Shown: positions 1-13,800, counted from the stretch's first letter. The stretch: DNA of 64,000 nt from Tetrahymena thermophila SB210 (GCF_000189635.1 NW_002476224.1:310001-374000), one strand, 5' to 3'. Numbers and translations are program-made. The notes: generated by a model not told the origin, from the sequence alone.

Positions 1-1054
1 TAAAAATTTTATTTAAAACATTTTTCAAAGAAATTATAATTTTACTTAGTATCAATCAATATTTTAATAATAAATTTTACTGAATTTTTAAATGTTTATT
101 TAGAATGTATAATCAATTTCATTTTTAGTTTTATAATATCTTCTTAAAATTTTATGATTCCTCAATTTTATAATTTTATTGAATCTAAATCTATTTTTGC
201 AAATATTGATTGCAGAATTTTTTTAAATTTATTTTTAATTTAAAATAGATTAAAAATTGATATATATTTTCATTCAAATCATAATTTATATGGGTTCAAA
301 AAATACTTATCAAAAAAATTTATTTATTTTAAGTAATTTTAAATATTTTTTTAATTTGAATTTATTACAGATCGGTATTAAAACTATTCTAAATATCTCA
401 GCACTATGCTTATTTTACAGAAAGTACCTTAAATCCTTAAGGAATACCAATGTCTTCATAACCTTTGTAGCTAATAAATCTAAGCTTGATTTTAAATTAA
501 AAACTCTCAAATTAACTTTATGTAAAATTTTAATAGATAATTTTTATAAAATATAAATAAGTTATTTTTAACTTTAACCAAACAAAGTTATTAAGTTATT
601 ATTCTTTATTGAATAAAATTATTTATTGTTTTAAAGTGAAAAAATAAATTTGGTTAATTTATATATTAATATTACATCTTTAATTTAATTATTATTTTTA
701 CTTTTATTTTTATTTTTATAGTTTTATTTATTATGTTATGTTCATTCATAATTTTTATGAAAGCAAATACAAGTCTATCTTAATTAACATAATTCTACTT
801 TTAAACAAAATGAAATTCATTTTTGTTTACTTAATTAGAAATTTGTTTTAAAATAATTTAAAATTCATAAAGGAAATAATTAAAATTTTAAGTTCTTCAA
901 AACATATTTTTTATCTATTATTTATATTTTACAATTAACTCAATAAACATTTACTAAAATAAATTTGAATAAAAGTATGTATAATAATTTAAATATTTTA
1001 ATTTCAGAATAATTAGAAGATATTTCAAATTTCAAAAAATATTTTATTCTTCCT
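1..1054. other. AT-rich intergenic stretch
   Basis: No gene is supported here. A slightly less AT-rich patch at about 360-560 is open on both strands, but no start, stop or family resemblance favours either strand. Confidence 0.6.
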
Positions 1055-2423
1055 TCACTTACGAAATTTTTAGCGATTCTTGAATAATGAAGTCCCGAAA
1101 TAAGCAAAAACTATTATCATGCTGAGAATAATTAATTCATTTCTTAGATAGCAGACTCCATCCATAATAATTATTTTGGGAGATAGTTTTGGAACAAACT
1201 CAAATTTTGATTCGTCAGTGTTTTCTTCAGATTAAAAGAAATAGGATTCTTCTTGTTCTTCCTTTAAAAGCTTCATTTTTTATTAATACTCTTTAATCTA
1301 AAAATCTATTTCTGATTGCTTTTTAATTTTAAACTCTTCACAACCTAGTGCCAAAAAGAGTATCAAAAATAGGAGTGCAAGTATAAATAACTAAGTCCAG
1401 CCAATTTTAGTCATTCTATAAATAAAATTTTTATTAAAAACGATCATTTTAAGAATAAAAATATTAATTTTAATGTTGAAAGATTAATTACTGGAAAAAT
1501 GAAGGTTTATTGGATTATTATGATATTGCAAGTATTCTCTTTTTCTTATTTTAATCAAATTAATATGATAAGTCAATTAAACTTTCTCTTTTAGGCAAGC
1601 TGCCTTTGATATCTTTTTTTTTAGAATTTAATTCTTTATCAAAAACGATCTTTTCGCCTAAAAATATATGCCAAAATCCCATTCCTGATGCAATAATAAA
1701 TGCATCCCTAATGTCATTAATAAATTTGAGTTCATATTAATCAAGATCAGTATCTAGCTTAACATAATTTTTAACGTAATAAGCAGATAAATATTCCTTT
1801 AAAAATTTATCATTTTCGAAACTTTCTTTGTCTGTAATTTCCACTAATTTTGCATACGATTCCATCCTAATTCATAGAGTTCAAATTATTTAAGTTATGT
1901 TTAAAATATAAAATACTTTTTTATTGTGTCTTTATCATATGCTTAAACATTTTATGGGAGAGATAAATCTATGTATTTAGGCTTATAGCAGAATAATCCA
2001 ATTCTTTCATAATTAACAATTAAAACATGTCCTTCTTCATAACTAATTTAATGATTATTGAAAAACAAAATATTCTTTTTTACAGAAAGAAATTACTTTA
2101 TATTATAAACTGGATTTAACACAACTGCGATAAGATATTTGCTTAATACTTCATCGGTGAGATTTTCAGTAATAATTTGATCTTTTTATATAAAACATCT
2201 ATGTTTATTTGATAAATGTAGATTTAAGTCTCATGATATGTTAAGTGCTAATCTAATCTGCTATGAAATTACATATTTCTTTTATCTTTTTTTGCTTGAA
2301 AAGATCTGGATTTAGCTTCTCATCAAAAATAGTTCTAAATTACTAAAGAATTTCTGAGCTTAACTCACATTTTATAATATTCCTTTATTATAAAAAAACG
2401 TTGCTTTAAGTTTTTTAACTCAT
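1055..2423 (-). CDS. Unrecognised protein with two C-terminal membrane segments
   Basis: Four exons joined by introns at 2230-2272, 1867-1916 and 1416-1491 give exactly 400 codons (399 aa) in the ciliate code, from ATG at 2423 to TGA at 1055. The first ~280 residues are soluble-looking and mixed charged/aromatic. After the last intron comes a hydrophobic helix (about residues 288-304, ending L-A-L-G-C), then a charged stretch of about 60 residues, then a second hydrophobic helix near residues 372-390 and a short basic tail. This suggests membrane anchoring by the C-terminus with most of the protein on one side. I do not recognise the family. Alternative: the last exon could be a separate 119-aa gene starting at the ATG at 1414, but the splice into it is in phase. 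The exon joins are inferred; the reading frames are seen directly. Confidence 0.6.
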
Positions 2424-3338
2424 TGTTAAAGACTTATTTGATTTTTTTTAAATTTTGATAAAAAACAGACAAACAAAGATATTTTTTAACTTTAACTTGA
2501 TTAATATTTTTTTTAACGTGTTTTAAACTCAATAAAATAAACTCAGTACAATTATTTTTAATAAATCTAATTTATACGATATATTTATTAAAAAGATAAA
2601 CCTTAAATTAATTAATTAATAATTTTGAGTTTATTAATAATAGATTAAAGAAATTATAAAAATATTAAATAATATAACATAGTAGGAGTATTTATGAATC
2701 AAATTGTATTAAGATTTAAAATTTTACTGTTATCAAGAATGATATATAATATTAACTATATTTCAATTAAGCCATGAATTTTTTGCAAAAACTTATTATG
2801 CTGTTTTTAAAATTTTTCTTAATTGTAATAAGTTAAACTTTAAAAATTAATAAAATTCTTTTGTTTTTAAAAAATATTTATTGATGCTGTTGTAAGTTTT
2901 TTTTTAATCCTTGTCAAAAAATAAAAGAGAAAAATTAAATGATTTTATAACAATAACGATAGGCTACTCATATCAATAAAAATATGAGATACAACAAAAA
3001 AATGCATATAATATTAGAATAAAATGGTTAAAGGATTAAGATACATGATATGTAGATGTAAAAGTTGGTAATAGCATAATTTAAAATAATCTTTATTATT
3101 TATCATTATTTTATAACCAAGGATAATAGTGTGGGAGGAGGGAGTTAGTTATTTAGTTAGTGTTAGTTATTAAGGGATTTTAATCTTAAGATAATAAAAT
3201 TGAATATAACATTTGGTAAAAGTTGGTTAATAAAAATTTTTTTATAGAGTCATATTTAGTTAAAATATATTAAAGTAAGAATAAAGTCGTTCAAATGTTA
3301 TCCTTTAGTTTATTTCTAAGATCGGAAACACCTATTTA
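2424..3338. other. AT-rich intergenic stretch
   Basis: No coding signal. Around 3129-3180 there is a short purine/GT-rich patch with repeated GTTAGT words, otherwise unstructured A/T. Confidence 0.6.
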
Positions 3339-6233
3339 TCAGTTAAAAATTTATTAATTTGATTGTTGAAATTTATAAAATTAATTAATTAATTTACCTT
3401 TTTATTTAACAGGAGAAACAATTTCATCCTTAGCTTCATCTACTGTGTCAATTTTTCCATTAAAGTCTTTCATATTATTTAGCAGAGCTCTTTTCAAATT
3501 ATTTTTTGACATATCAGGACTCTTTTAACCTACTAATTGAACTCCAAAAGAAGTAGATTTATTACGCAAGTCAGGGCTACCAAATTGAGATTAGCCTGGG
3601 TGACCTATTTGTTTCTTTAAGTTGTCTAAGCACTAGAAACTATCATTATTCTATGAATCATGAAGGGAGTCAGTAACTCTTCCGTTAAGAACAGGAGTGT
3701 TAGCCATTTTAAATGTGAGACAAGAGTCTTGATTTAATGGTCCTTAATTAATTTTTCTAGGACCAATGTTAGGAGAATTTATTGGTGAATTCATAAGAGA
3801 AGAATTTCTATTTAAAAATAATTGAATTAGAATTTTAAATATTTAATAGAAAATAATTTAAGTTTACCTAGAAGTTACATCATCTTCCTTAATCTCGTCT
3901 TTTGTGCTATCGTTAAGAGTTTGACTATTTGATTATTGAATAGGTTTGACTTAGTTATTCGAATCAAAGAATGGATGTTTCAATGCATCTGCAGCGTTGA
4001 TTCTGTTTTTAGGATCTTTTTCTAACATCTTCTTCAATAAGTCGTAAGCTTTTAATAAAAAAAGTAAACAGATAAAATTTAAAGCTTCAACATAATGCAA
4101 ATTTATTAATATTATGAATTCACAATTAAAAAAATTTACTCTGTAAAGGTAACTTTAGGTACTCAACTGAATCAAATTTAATGTTGCATGCTCTATTTTA
4201 ACTCAAGATATCGTTGTAGGTCTTTCCATCAAATGGAGACTTTCCAATCAATCTATTTATAAAAATAAACCATTTTTATTATTATTACTTAGAAAAATTA
4301 ATTGACTCGTATTTAAATTTAAAAGCTAATAATTTCTTTCAATCTATTCACTCATCCTTAAAAATAATTAATTAAATTTTGTGGGGGAAACATTAAATTT
4401 TTTAATTTTGTAATCTGATGTAGAATAAATTGAGAATTCTAGCTTAGAGCTTGTTGAATTATAAAAATAAATAAATTTTTAACTAGTTATGATTTATTAA
4501 AATTAATTATTACCATAATTTATGATTCAATAACGCTTTACCAAAATAAATTGAAAAATATAAATTAATTAATTGCTTACAATATGTGGAACATAAGCCC
4601 TATTGAAAAAAGATCGCATATAGGATCATAAGTTGTGTTCAAGTTTTTAATATTGACAACTTCAGGTGCTACAAAACCAGGTGTACCGCATCTTACAAAA
4701 AGATATTCAGGTAAATCGCAGCGTGTAGCTAAACCGAGATCAGCAATAACAATTTATTTACCTTGAGGGTCTTTAAAAAGCACATTTTCTGGCTTTAAAT
4801 CTCTGTGCATGATTCTTTTTTAGTGCATATGAGCGCAGCCTTCTAGTAATCCTCTTAAGATATCTTTGATTTCTTCTGATGTGTAACGATGCTTAGATTT
4901 CATTTTATCGTATAGCTGACCACCTTCGAGTAAATCAAGAATAAAATAAAGAGAGTTTTCTGTTTCGAAAACTTCATGAAGCTTCATAATATTTGGGTGG
5001 TCAAGAGCTCTCATGAGATCTATTTCGTTTAAGAGTGCTTCCTATTATTAGTATATTTAATAAAACGCATAAAAATAGAGCTGGTTAATAATTATATAGT
5101 ATTTTATTATCACATTTAATTTTTTAGGTAAGAGAGTAGTTATCAATTAATTAAAAAATTAATTAACTTTTCTTTGTTTTTAATCATAGGTAGAAACTAT
5201 TCAAAATTTTGAGAGAGATATTTAATTGCTTTTTTATTTATTAATTGTTGCTTGCTTGTTTATTTTTATTTATATGTGTTTTTTACAATCATTCTTAACT
5301 CTCTCTCACTTTTTCAGAGCTATATAATCTCTAATAAAAAGTATCTTAATTTAAAAATTGTGTACCTTTCCTTTTTCTTGAGCATAGGCGGCTTCCTTTG
5401 AAAATGCTTTGACAGCAAACATTTTTTCATCCTCTAATCTCTCAGCAAGATATACCTATTTGGTATTAACAAATTATTAGAAATATTAGTAGGATTAATT
5501 AAACACATAAACAAAATATTTATTTTTATAAGCTAAAATGAATTGTTATTTATTTACTGATGCAAAATTTCCTTTTCCTATCTTCTTGTGGGCACGGAAT
5601 AACTCATGGAATCCTCTTTAGTTTAAGATTTTTCTTAAGGCGTCACGCCATTTTATTAAAACTTTATCTTCAGGGCTGTAAAGTTCACAAACACACCCAG
5701 ATTTATCTAATTTAATTCCTTTTGGTTTTCCAAGCTTTACTTTATCATCTTTTTTGTCTTTGTTTTCAGCAACCTTTTCTCTCATTAATTCAAAGCATAA
5801 TTCGAAGCTTAAATCAGTATATCCCTTAGGTTAGTTGTGGTCTTTTTCCTTATTTTGATAATAAAAATAAATATTTTTCATTTTCTCATTAGTTTTATGG
5901 ACTTAATTAATTGTTCTTGGAAGAAAAAATAATTATATTGAGATTTTAAAAGAAATTCAAAGCATGTGAGTAGGTACACTAGCTTTTATGACATTTAAGG
6001 GATTAATTTTGAAAAATGTAGATATTAATTACTGAATAATAGTAAATCTAAGTAGGGTAAAGCTCAAAATAGCGCTTAGACTTCATTATTTTTCCTTGCT
6101 TTGAGAAATAATCAGCGATAATCAATTAAGATTTATCAGGGTGCTGGTTGTTGCCCTTAGAGAGTTTTGTCCAAATTTTACCTTTCTAAGCCTTTCCTGG
6201 AGTTGTATTTCCGCTTTTTGTTTCAGAGCTCAT
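3339..6233 (-). CDS. PH-domain Ser/Thr protein kinase
   Basis: Seven exons (introns 5849-6032, 5456-5557, 5042-5365, 4253-4580, 4049-4139, 3808-3867) give exactly 602 codons. The N-terminal ~170 residues look like a pleckstrin-homology domain: a basic strand pattern beginning ADYFSKQGKIMKSKRYFEL and the closing tryptophan helix IKWRDALRKIL. The kinase follows directly: glycine loop GKGNFASVYLAE, invariant lysine in FAVKAF, catalytic loop HRDLKPENVLF, a DLG in place of DFG, and the activation segment CGTPGFVAPE. All catalytic residues are present, so it should phosphorylate Ser/Thr, and the arrangement resembles CAMK/AGC-type kinases recruited to phosphoinositides. About 150 Ser/Asn/Gln-rich residues follow the kinase lobe. 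The end is chosen at the first in-frame TGA; a further small exon after about 3398 is possible. Confidence 0.88.
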
Positions 6234-7957
6234 TTTAGTGTGTGTTCAATTTATTCTTTATAGTGTGAATGTTTTTTTTTATGTTTATGTTTTACTTTAT
6301 TAGTTCTTTGCTTTTATTTTGAGTTTTGTAATTAAATTATTTTTTTTATTTTATTGCAAATTGCAATACCATTCGATTAATTTATACTAAAATTAATTAA
6401 AGAATATTTAAAGAAAACTCAAAATCTACTTCTACTAACTTTTAGGACTATTTATTTTTTGATATTGATATGACAATTCTTTGTTAAAGCGTATAAACAT
6501 ACATACATATTCATTCATTCATTCATACTCACATAATTTATATTATTTATTATTATTATACAAAAGAAAAGTAAAATTTTTATTTTTTTTAATATTAACC
6601 ACTAATAACTTAAGAAAAAAAATTTTATTCTTATTTGCATTTAACTCGCCTCTTCAGAACTCAATTTTTCTATTTCCTTATATTATTAATTCAAGTAAAT
6701 TAGCACTAAAAATATTTCGTCTTTAGGAAACCAGTCTCTCTAAATTGATTTCTGAATGAAAATTTATCAAAAATAATTGTGGAATTTTTAAAAAGGTGAG
6801 AGATATTATATTCTGGATGAAGATATAATATAATTTAAAGTTATTTTATTTAAAAAAATACATTCTATTCATAAATTTAATAGGTATTTTTTGTTTATCT
6901 GTTCATCCAAAAGATTATAGAATGTCTAGAAGATAGAATTTTATCTAAAGAACAATGAATGGTGATAACCATTTAAATTATGTTGTGTTATTGTTTAAAT
7001 TATTTTTAAAGAGAATAAAATTCTTAATAATAATAATAATTTTATTTCAATTTAAAAATTATTTTCCAAACAAACTAAAAAAAGTTAGTAATTTTTACTT
7101 CTTATAAAATATAAATTAAAGTAATTCTAGATTAGATTTTTTGGTATAGAATTTGTTTTAGTACTATAACAATCTTTTAATTAAATACATTTCTAAATTA
7201 CTATCAATCTATTAAATATTTATTTATTCATTTATTTTAAAATAATTACCTTTAAATAAAGGAATTTTATATCTTTTTAGAGACTATTTTACTTTAAAAT
7301 ATTTAAATTACTCAAATTTAAAAATAAATTAGCTAAAAATTCTTAAAGTGTTTTTTACTTAATAAGCAATAAAGAGTGGGAGATCTGTTCATTTAAAAGC
7401 AAAACCTATAATTTTATATTTCCCATTTACTTTTTTGGTTAGTTTAAAAGAAATACCTATTTCTATTGAAAAAAAAAAAATTTATAATAAAAGTCAACAA
7501 ATTTGTATTCATTTATAATAAGAATGAAACCACTTCAATGAAAAAAAATATTTTAAATTCATCTACAAATATAAAAATCTATAACTTTCTAATTAAAATT
7601 TAAAATTAAATATCAATATATTCTTTTCAAAGTTTGTCTGTGGTTTTAACTATGAATAAAAGAAAATTGCATATACTAAATTAATATTGAAATGATATCA
7701 AAAATGAGAATTTACAAATATAATAAAGATGAAAAATACTGGTTTAGTTTATTTAAAATTAAAATTGAATTTTTAAAATTTATAATTTTAGGAAGGATGG
7801 ATAGTTAATATTTTATTTTATATTAGAGTTAATCAATTTTAATAAATTATAATTTTTATAATTAATTGCTGAAACTGCTCAAAATTATGGTTTTAATTTA
7901 AAATAATAATTTCAATTGAAATAATTATTTTATTTTTTTTATTGATTGCTTTTTTTA
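6234..7957. other. AT-rich intergenic stretch
   Basis: Lies upstream of the PH kinase and downstream of the deoxynucleoside kinase. Only very AT-rich chance open frames (for example about 6481-6726) are present; no gene is supported. Confidence 0.6.
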
Positions 7958-8734
7958 TCAAAAAAGTTCAGGATTAATAACCTTATCTGTAGGATTTTGT
8001 ACCCAAGAAGAAATTTCTTATTTAACTCTATCGAAATTTTCAATAGTCACATTTGTATTATTTTCATATATAAGGACTGGAAGATTAGTTTTTTTCATGT
8101 CGCCCATCAACCATTCATCATGGAGTTAGTGTAAATCTTATAGATATCCGAGAGGAAGGGTACAGTCTTCTTTTCTATTTCTCTTTACCATACGATCGCG
8201 AGTTATTTAAGGGTCAGTACGCACATAAATAATACCTTTAATGTCATAGTTAATCCATTTACAAGTGTCATCGGTGATTTTACGAATTAAGTCCATTTCA
8301 GCATCACACAAAACATTAGATTTATATTGTTATAGTGCAAATATATTGATTGGTGAATACATAGAACGCTCAAAAAAGTTAATTTATGTAGTATTAACAT
8401 CCATTTATTGATTATCACGATAGACATTAGCAGCAGTGTTTAAAACCATTTGCTAGAAAGCAAAAGTCCACTTACGAGGATTATCATAAAAATATTACAA
8501 GTAGTTGTGGTTATTATAGTTAGTCCAGATATTAACTGGTTCAGGGACGATCTTAATAGGTGCGCCTAATTCAAGATATTTGAGTTTATCAACAAAAGTA
8601 GACTTACCAGCTCCGATATTACCTTCAATCAAAAAGTTGAAATTGTTATTATTATTTTCAGCAATCATTTTCCTTTTCTTATTTAATATTGAATTATTTA
8701 TTCCAATAAACCTATTTCCTAACTTATGCTTCAA
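7958..8734 (-). CDS. Deoxynucleoside kinase (dCK/dGK/TK2 family)
   Basis: A single uninterrupted frame of 259 codons in the ciliate code, ending at TGA 7958. It has the diagnostic order of the family: P-loop IEGNIGAGKST, a conserved EP (VPEPVNIW), the FERSMYS motif (ERS), VRTDPQ, and the arginine-rich lid DRMVKRNRKED. These enzymes phosphorylate deoxyribonucleosides with ATP in the salvage pathway. Two starts are possible. The ATG at 8668 puts the P-loop at residue 16. The ATG at 8734 adds 22 residues rich in K/R/N with no acidic residue, which could be a mitochondrial presequence; I use this longer one. The lid, P-loop and ERS motif are intact, so activity is expected. Which nucleoside is preferred cannot be read from the sequence. 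Confidence 0.9.
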
Positions 8735-9984
8735 TACAAATATGTATTTTATACTTATTTAGATAATATTCTTGTTTGTTAATAATTATTTACTTTTACT
8801 TAAATATTTTTCAGTTTAATTTTGTTTATAAAAAAATCTTTATTTTCATTCATTTAAAACCTCAATTTAATATTTCTAAAATTTCGATTAATGCAGTTGT
8901 TTATGAAAATATATGAAAGTCAAATACAATCGCGCGTATGTTAAAATATTTAAAAATAAATTTAACAAATAGCTTACCTCTTAAAATCCCCCCTAATTAT
9001 ATTTTTCAAATATGTTCATATTCTTAATTAGTTAACCTAATTATTTTTTTATTTCTTTGATTTAAAGATACTCTAAAAGGCGCTATTTATAAGATTTAGA
9101 ATTCGAAATATTCGAAATAACTTAAATTATCAATACAACTGTCAAAATCAATGTGTCATCATACTTTTATCTAATTGCTTCAAGTTAAAAAATTACTTAA
9201 ATAATAAGTTTACTTAAAAATAGTTTTTTAACATACCTCTATTTATAGTATAACTTTTTTTACAAATTTTGTTAAATTAAGCTTTTCAATATTATTTTTC
9301 AATTTAAAAATAAATAATTAAAATAATATTTATACTGTAATACCTTAATGCTAATCAGTAAAATAATTCCTATCAAGAAACTAATATGGAATTTTTTTAA
9401 AATTGATTATATTTAACTTGGAATTTTTAAATTTATATTAATTTATTAAAATTAATTACATTAATAGAGAAAATAATTTTGTAATAGGTCCTAAAAATTA
9501 TTTATAAAAATAAAGACAAATATTTTTTTTTTAATAAGCAAAATTAATTTAAATCATTTTTTTTTAAAAATTAGCTTTTTTATTCAAGCAAAATTAACGA
9601 ATAAATTAGTAATAATTTATGGTTAAAAAAATAGTGTTAACAAACAAATAAATTAGAAATTCTTTATAAATTTAATAAATAATTTAAATTATATTTATTA
9701 AACTTATTAAAAATTATATTTTAAATATCTGTAAATCTATTTATTGCTGTGATACAATTTAACATTATTTTAGAATAAAAGCTAAAGTAATACAAAGTTA
9801 TACTTATGTTTCAAATAGAAACTAACCATAAAATTTTATCTTATAATTATTGGCTGGAAAATACTATTTGATAAAAATTGATAATTGATATCTATCAAAA
9901 CCTCTTAAATAATATACCACAAAAAAGATTGAACAATCAAATAAATCATAATCTGTAAAAATATAAAAAATTTATTGAACATAA
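8735..9984. other. AT-rich intergenic stretch between divergent genes
   Basis: Shared upstream region of the minus-strand deoxynucleoside kinase and the plus-strand Cys-rich protein. No promoter motif or gene is recognisable. Confidence 0.6.
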
Positions 9985-10506
9985 ATGAAGACTAAATTTC
10001 TGAACAGAATTTTAATTTTATTGTCTGCTACTTGTTTATAATATTTGCTAGCCTCAAATTATTGTATCTAAAAATGTTTAGTAGATTCTTGTTAAAGCTA
10101 TAAAGTTTAAAAGGATTGTCTCCATAAAATTTTATAAGAGTTAAACGAAGTTAAGAATAATTGCTCTCCAAAATATGCTGAAAGCTGTCTTTAAAAATAT
10201 TGTACAAGCGATGAGTGTAGAGATATGATTGATTGCTCTGAAGATTGTGACTATGATTTTCTTTAAGTCTTAGATTTTAAATTCAATTTAAAATCTACTC
10301 ACAAAAATATTAAAAATAATCACCATTTAATAAAGCATTATGAAGAATAAGGAATATAAACAAATGTAGATGACACATTTATTGATGATACAATCAATAA
10401 AGTTAGAGGTCATCATGGACACAATAGACGCCATGGCTTATCTGGCTAAGTACTATCTGCAATTTTACCAATAATTTTAATTATTTTATATACTCTTACC
10501 ATATGA
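9985..10506 (+). CDS. Secreted Cys-rich, probably GPI-anchored small protein
   Basis: One exon of 174 codons. The first ~23 residues are a signal peptide (basic MKTKF then a hydrophobic run ending about SATCLQYLLAS). Residues about 25-90 contain a dozen cysteines, spaced as in small extracellular disulfide domains. A hydrophilic His/Asn/Asp-rich region follows (with HHGHNRRHG). The last ~20 residues are hydrophobic with no charged residue (SGQVLSAILPIILIILYTLTI region) and run to the TGA, preceded by small residues. An N-terminal signal plus a hydrophobic C-terminal tail without a cytoplasmic end is the layout of a GPI-anchored surface protein. The alternative is a type I protein with no tail. 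No named family recognised. Confidence 0.75.
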
Positions 10507-10805
10507 TTTAGTGTCTATCATTGATTTACTTTAAATTGTTTAATTAGTAATTAAATATTAGGATATAAATTATTTTTTGGATTATAAAATATTTTATATC
10601 CTACTTTGCGTTTAAATAAATTAATATTTTATTTTTTTGTTAAATATTGTTTGTTTTAATAATTTATATAATAGTTTTTGTAATTATTTATTTATTGAGC
10701 GTCTATAATAATATAGTTATTTCAGTTATAGACATATTTAATATTTAATTATTTAGAGATATCTTAAAATTAAATATACTAATTTTTTTGATAAGTAACT
10801 CAATA

Positions 10806-13800
10806 ATGTCAAGATTTCAGGGTAAATTTTGTTTTTAATTCAAACGAGAAGGAAAATGCTAAAAAGGTGATGATTGTGAGTATTCTCACACTCTCCCAAA
10901 TCGAGATTAAGGTATTGACACACTGTTTCGAGGACATCGTTAAAATAATAACAATAATCATTATGAAAGCAAAGGATAAAGTGAAACATAATAAGATTAA
11001 GAGAAAACTAAAATTTGTAGATTTCACCTTAAAGGAAATTGTTAACATGGAGATAATTGCAAATATTTGCACACTCAAAATGAAGATGGGTAAGCTAATC
11101 AAGAAGCTCCTAATAAAGAAGATAGATTCGGAGAGAGATCAATTTAAGATAATTAAAGAGGTCAATAATAAAATTAACACAATGAAGATAGAGGTTAAGA
11201 TGATGAATTTAAAGATAATGAAAAAACAAAAATATGTCGCTATTACCTTCAAGGAAATTGTACAAAAGGAGATGAATGTAAATTTCTTCACCAGAAAGAT
11301 GACGGTGAAGCTAGACCTAAAAAAGTTTGCTATAATTTTCAAAATACTGGTTTTTGCAAAATGGGAGATAGATGTAAATTTTCTCATGATGATGCTTCGA
11401 AAGTTAATGCTGATAACTAGGCTAACTAAAAGGCTGTTAATGAGAAGGATATAGATATTTTGAATAACTAAATTTTTAAATTTTCTATAATTGATTTGGG
11501 TAAAAGCTGCAATTTAACTAATCCAAAAGATATTTTTCCTATTGGGTAGAGGTAGCTAGTTGCTTTCTTTGAAAATGGTTTTTTGATTCTTAGAATGATA
11601 ACAAAAAAAACTAAATAGCTTTTAGAAATGTAAAAAAAGACAATAAGCAAAAGGAAAAACAGTTAGGAAATGGAAGAAGAAGATATGAAAACTGGAGCTC
11701 ATTTTTCTTAGCATGGATTGATTCTTGAAGTTTTAAAATAATTCTATTATCCTATTAAAAAGATAATAGCTGATAAAATAATAATATCTGCTAAAAGATG
11801 GATTTTTGTTTCATTTTAGAACCCATTAACTCAATCTTATGGGTTTTTGGTCTACGATCTAAATGACTGCACCAAAAATAAAGTTACAAAATGTGCTGCT
11901 GTTGATATAGCTCATTCTTAAAGAATAAATTCAGCTGAATTTTGTTTGAAAAGTGAGGTTATGGCTTAAGTAGAGTAATAAAATAATTTTACTGACTAGT
12001 ACAAGAATTTTGGTACTCAAAATGATTTGGAGAATGAATTAATTAGATAGAAAAATATGAAACAAGAATTAAAGATATAGAAAAAGTAAGATCTGATAAT
12101 GAATTACATTATAGGTCTAGAAAATGAAATTGACGATTTATTTGCTTAAATTGATGAAATAAATGCTGATGATTCTATATCTCAAGATGAACGAGACAAA
12201 AAAACCACTTAACTATAAGAAGAACAGGAGAAGAAGAAGAAAATATTATACAAATATTAAGATATTTATGATTCATTAACTGAAGAATAACATGGAGATT
12301 AAGATGAAGATGGTGATGATTAAGAAAAAGGAGACAATAAAGATGAAGATGAGCAGGAATAGGAAGAATAAAAAAATGAAGAAAATTAAGATTAATATGA
12401 TTCATATAGTAGCTCAAATGTATCACAAGACGATTTTTACAAAAAAGAATTTTATGAAGAAGATGAAGACTTAATTGATGAGATAGAAGAAGAAAGCGTA
12501 AATCCCATTAATTTAGATTCTGATGATGAATAAAATGATTAAAAATCTGATTTAGCTGACAACTTTTATTTTAAGTCTTTAATTATCGAAAGTGAATATG
12601 CAACCTCTCTTGACGAGTTAGTTATATTTACTTCTTCTAAAGATGGTAATAAAAAATTAACATACATTTATAAAATTTTTTTGAAGAACATTTGTTTACT
12701 AATTTGCTATCAAGCACTATGTGTTTGGTTCAAATAAAATAAATAATAAACTCTTTTATGATTATATAATTTTTTTAAATATAGGAATGGTAAAGGTTTG
12801 GAATATAACTAAAGTTGGAGAAGAAGCCGATTGCGGTAAATAAGAAAGTGAAAATTAAGAGTAAAAGTAAAGACCTAGACTAAGAGGTACTGTACATCAA
12901 GATTTACAAGCAAATTTAACTGCAGCTAATAATAATGGCAATTTATAAAGTGATAAAACTCCTAAATTAAATTCTCACTTTGAATATTAAGCTATTATCA
13001 ATGAAGATCTATCACTGAATATTACAGAAAATATTTTGAGTAAGCAAATAATTAAATCCATCAAATAAGTTACAATAATCGTGAAATCTATTCCACCAGA
13101 ACCAAACAAGCTAAACAGGATATTATTATTAGGAGGAGTAATTAATATTTTATATTTAGAAATTTAAAAAAATTATATATTTATTGAATTATTTAGGAAT
13201 AAGGAAAAATGTATAGTATTGGATTGAATTTTTCGTTAAGTAAGGTATCTTAAATTGGAACAGAGAGCCAAGTAATAGACGAGTTTTACATCTCCAAACA
13301 AAATTAAATATTTTGTATCTTAAATAGCTATGAAAGTAGTTAAATAATCCAAATAGGCCACGATTCAAGCTCTTTAGTTGATGAAGTCAAATTAAATATA
13401 GATTCTTTTCATGTTAGTTTCGAAGAGGAGTCAAAAATAATAAAATTTTACTATGGAAACAGCAATTAGCTAGTTATGATTAAAACAAAAGTACCTGAAA
13501 AGAAACTAAAACTTTCAGAAGAAGAAATGCTTGAAATGGAATTACAAAAAATACAAAATGAAATAATTTTAGAATCTGCTTAATAAGATAAGGAAAGATA
13601 AAATGATTAAGATGTTTAAGACAAAGCAGAAGAATCTAATAAGGAAAGCTAGTCAAATAATGAAAAGGAGAGAAGCGAAAACTAAGAAGAAAATAAACAG
13701 AAAAGTGATGAAAATTAAAAGGAAAAAGAAGGGGAAAACTCCAACTCTCAAATAAAAACAGTTCTTGATTTTACATAACCTTACAAAATTGATTTCAAGA

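Noticed and set aside
257..556. Plus-strand open frame of about 99 codons
   Set aside because: Very AT-rich, Phe/Leu/Asn/Lys only, no family; the opposite strand is open as well.
3129..3180. Telomere-like repeats
   Set aside because: The repeated words are GTTAGT, not the GGGGTT of Tetrahymena telomeres, and the block is short.
6481..6726. Plus-strand open frame of about 80 codons
   Set aside because: Low-complexity repeats (ATACATTCATTC) in an intergenic region; continues without sense in the ciliate code.
10867..11454. Long Lys/Ile/Met-rich frame inside the CCCH gene
   Set aside because: It is a shifted frame of the zinc-finger coding sequence; the correct frame shows the Cys/His pattern and ends at TGA.
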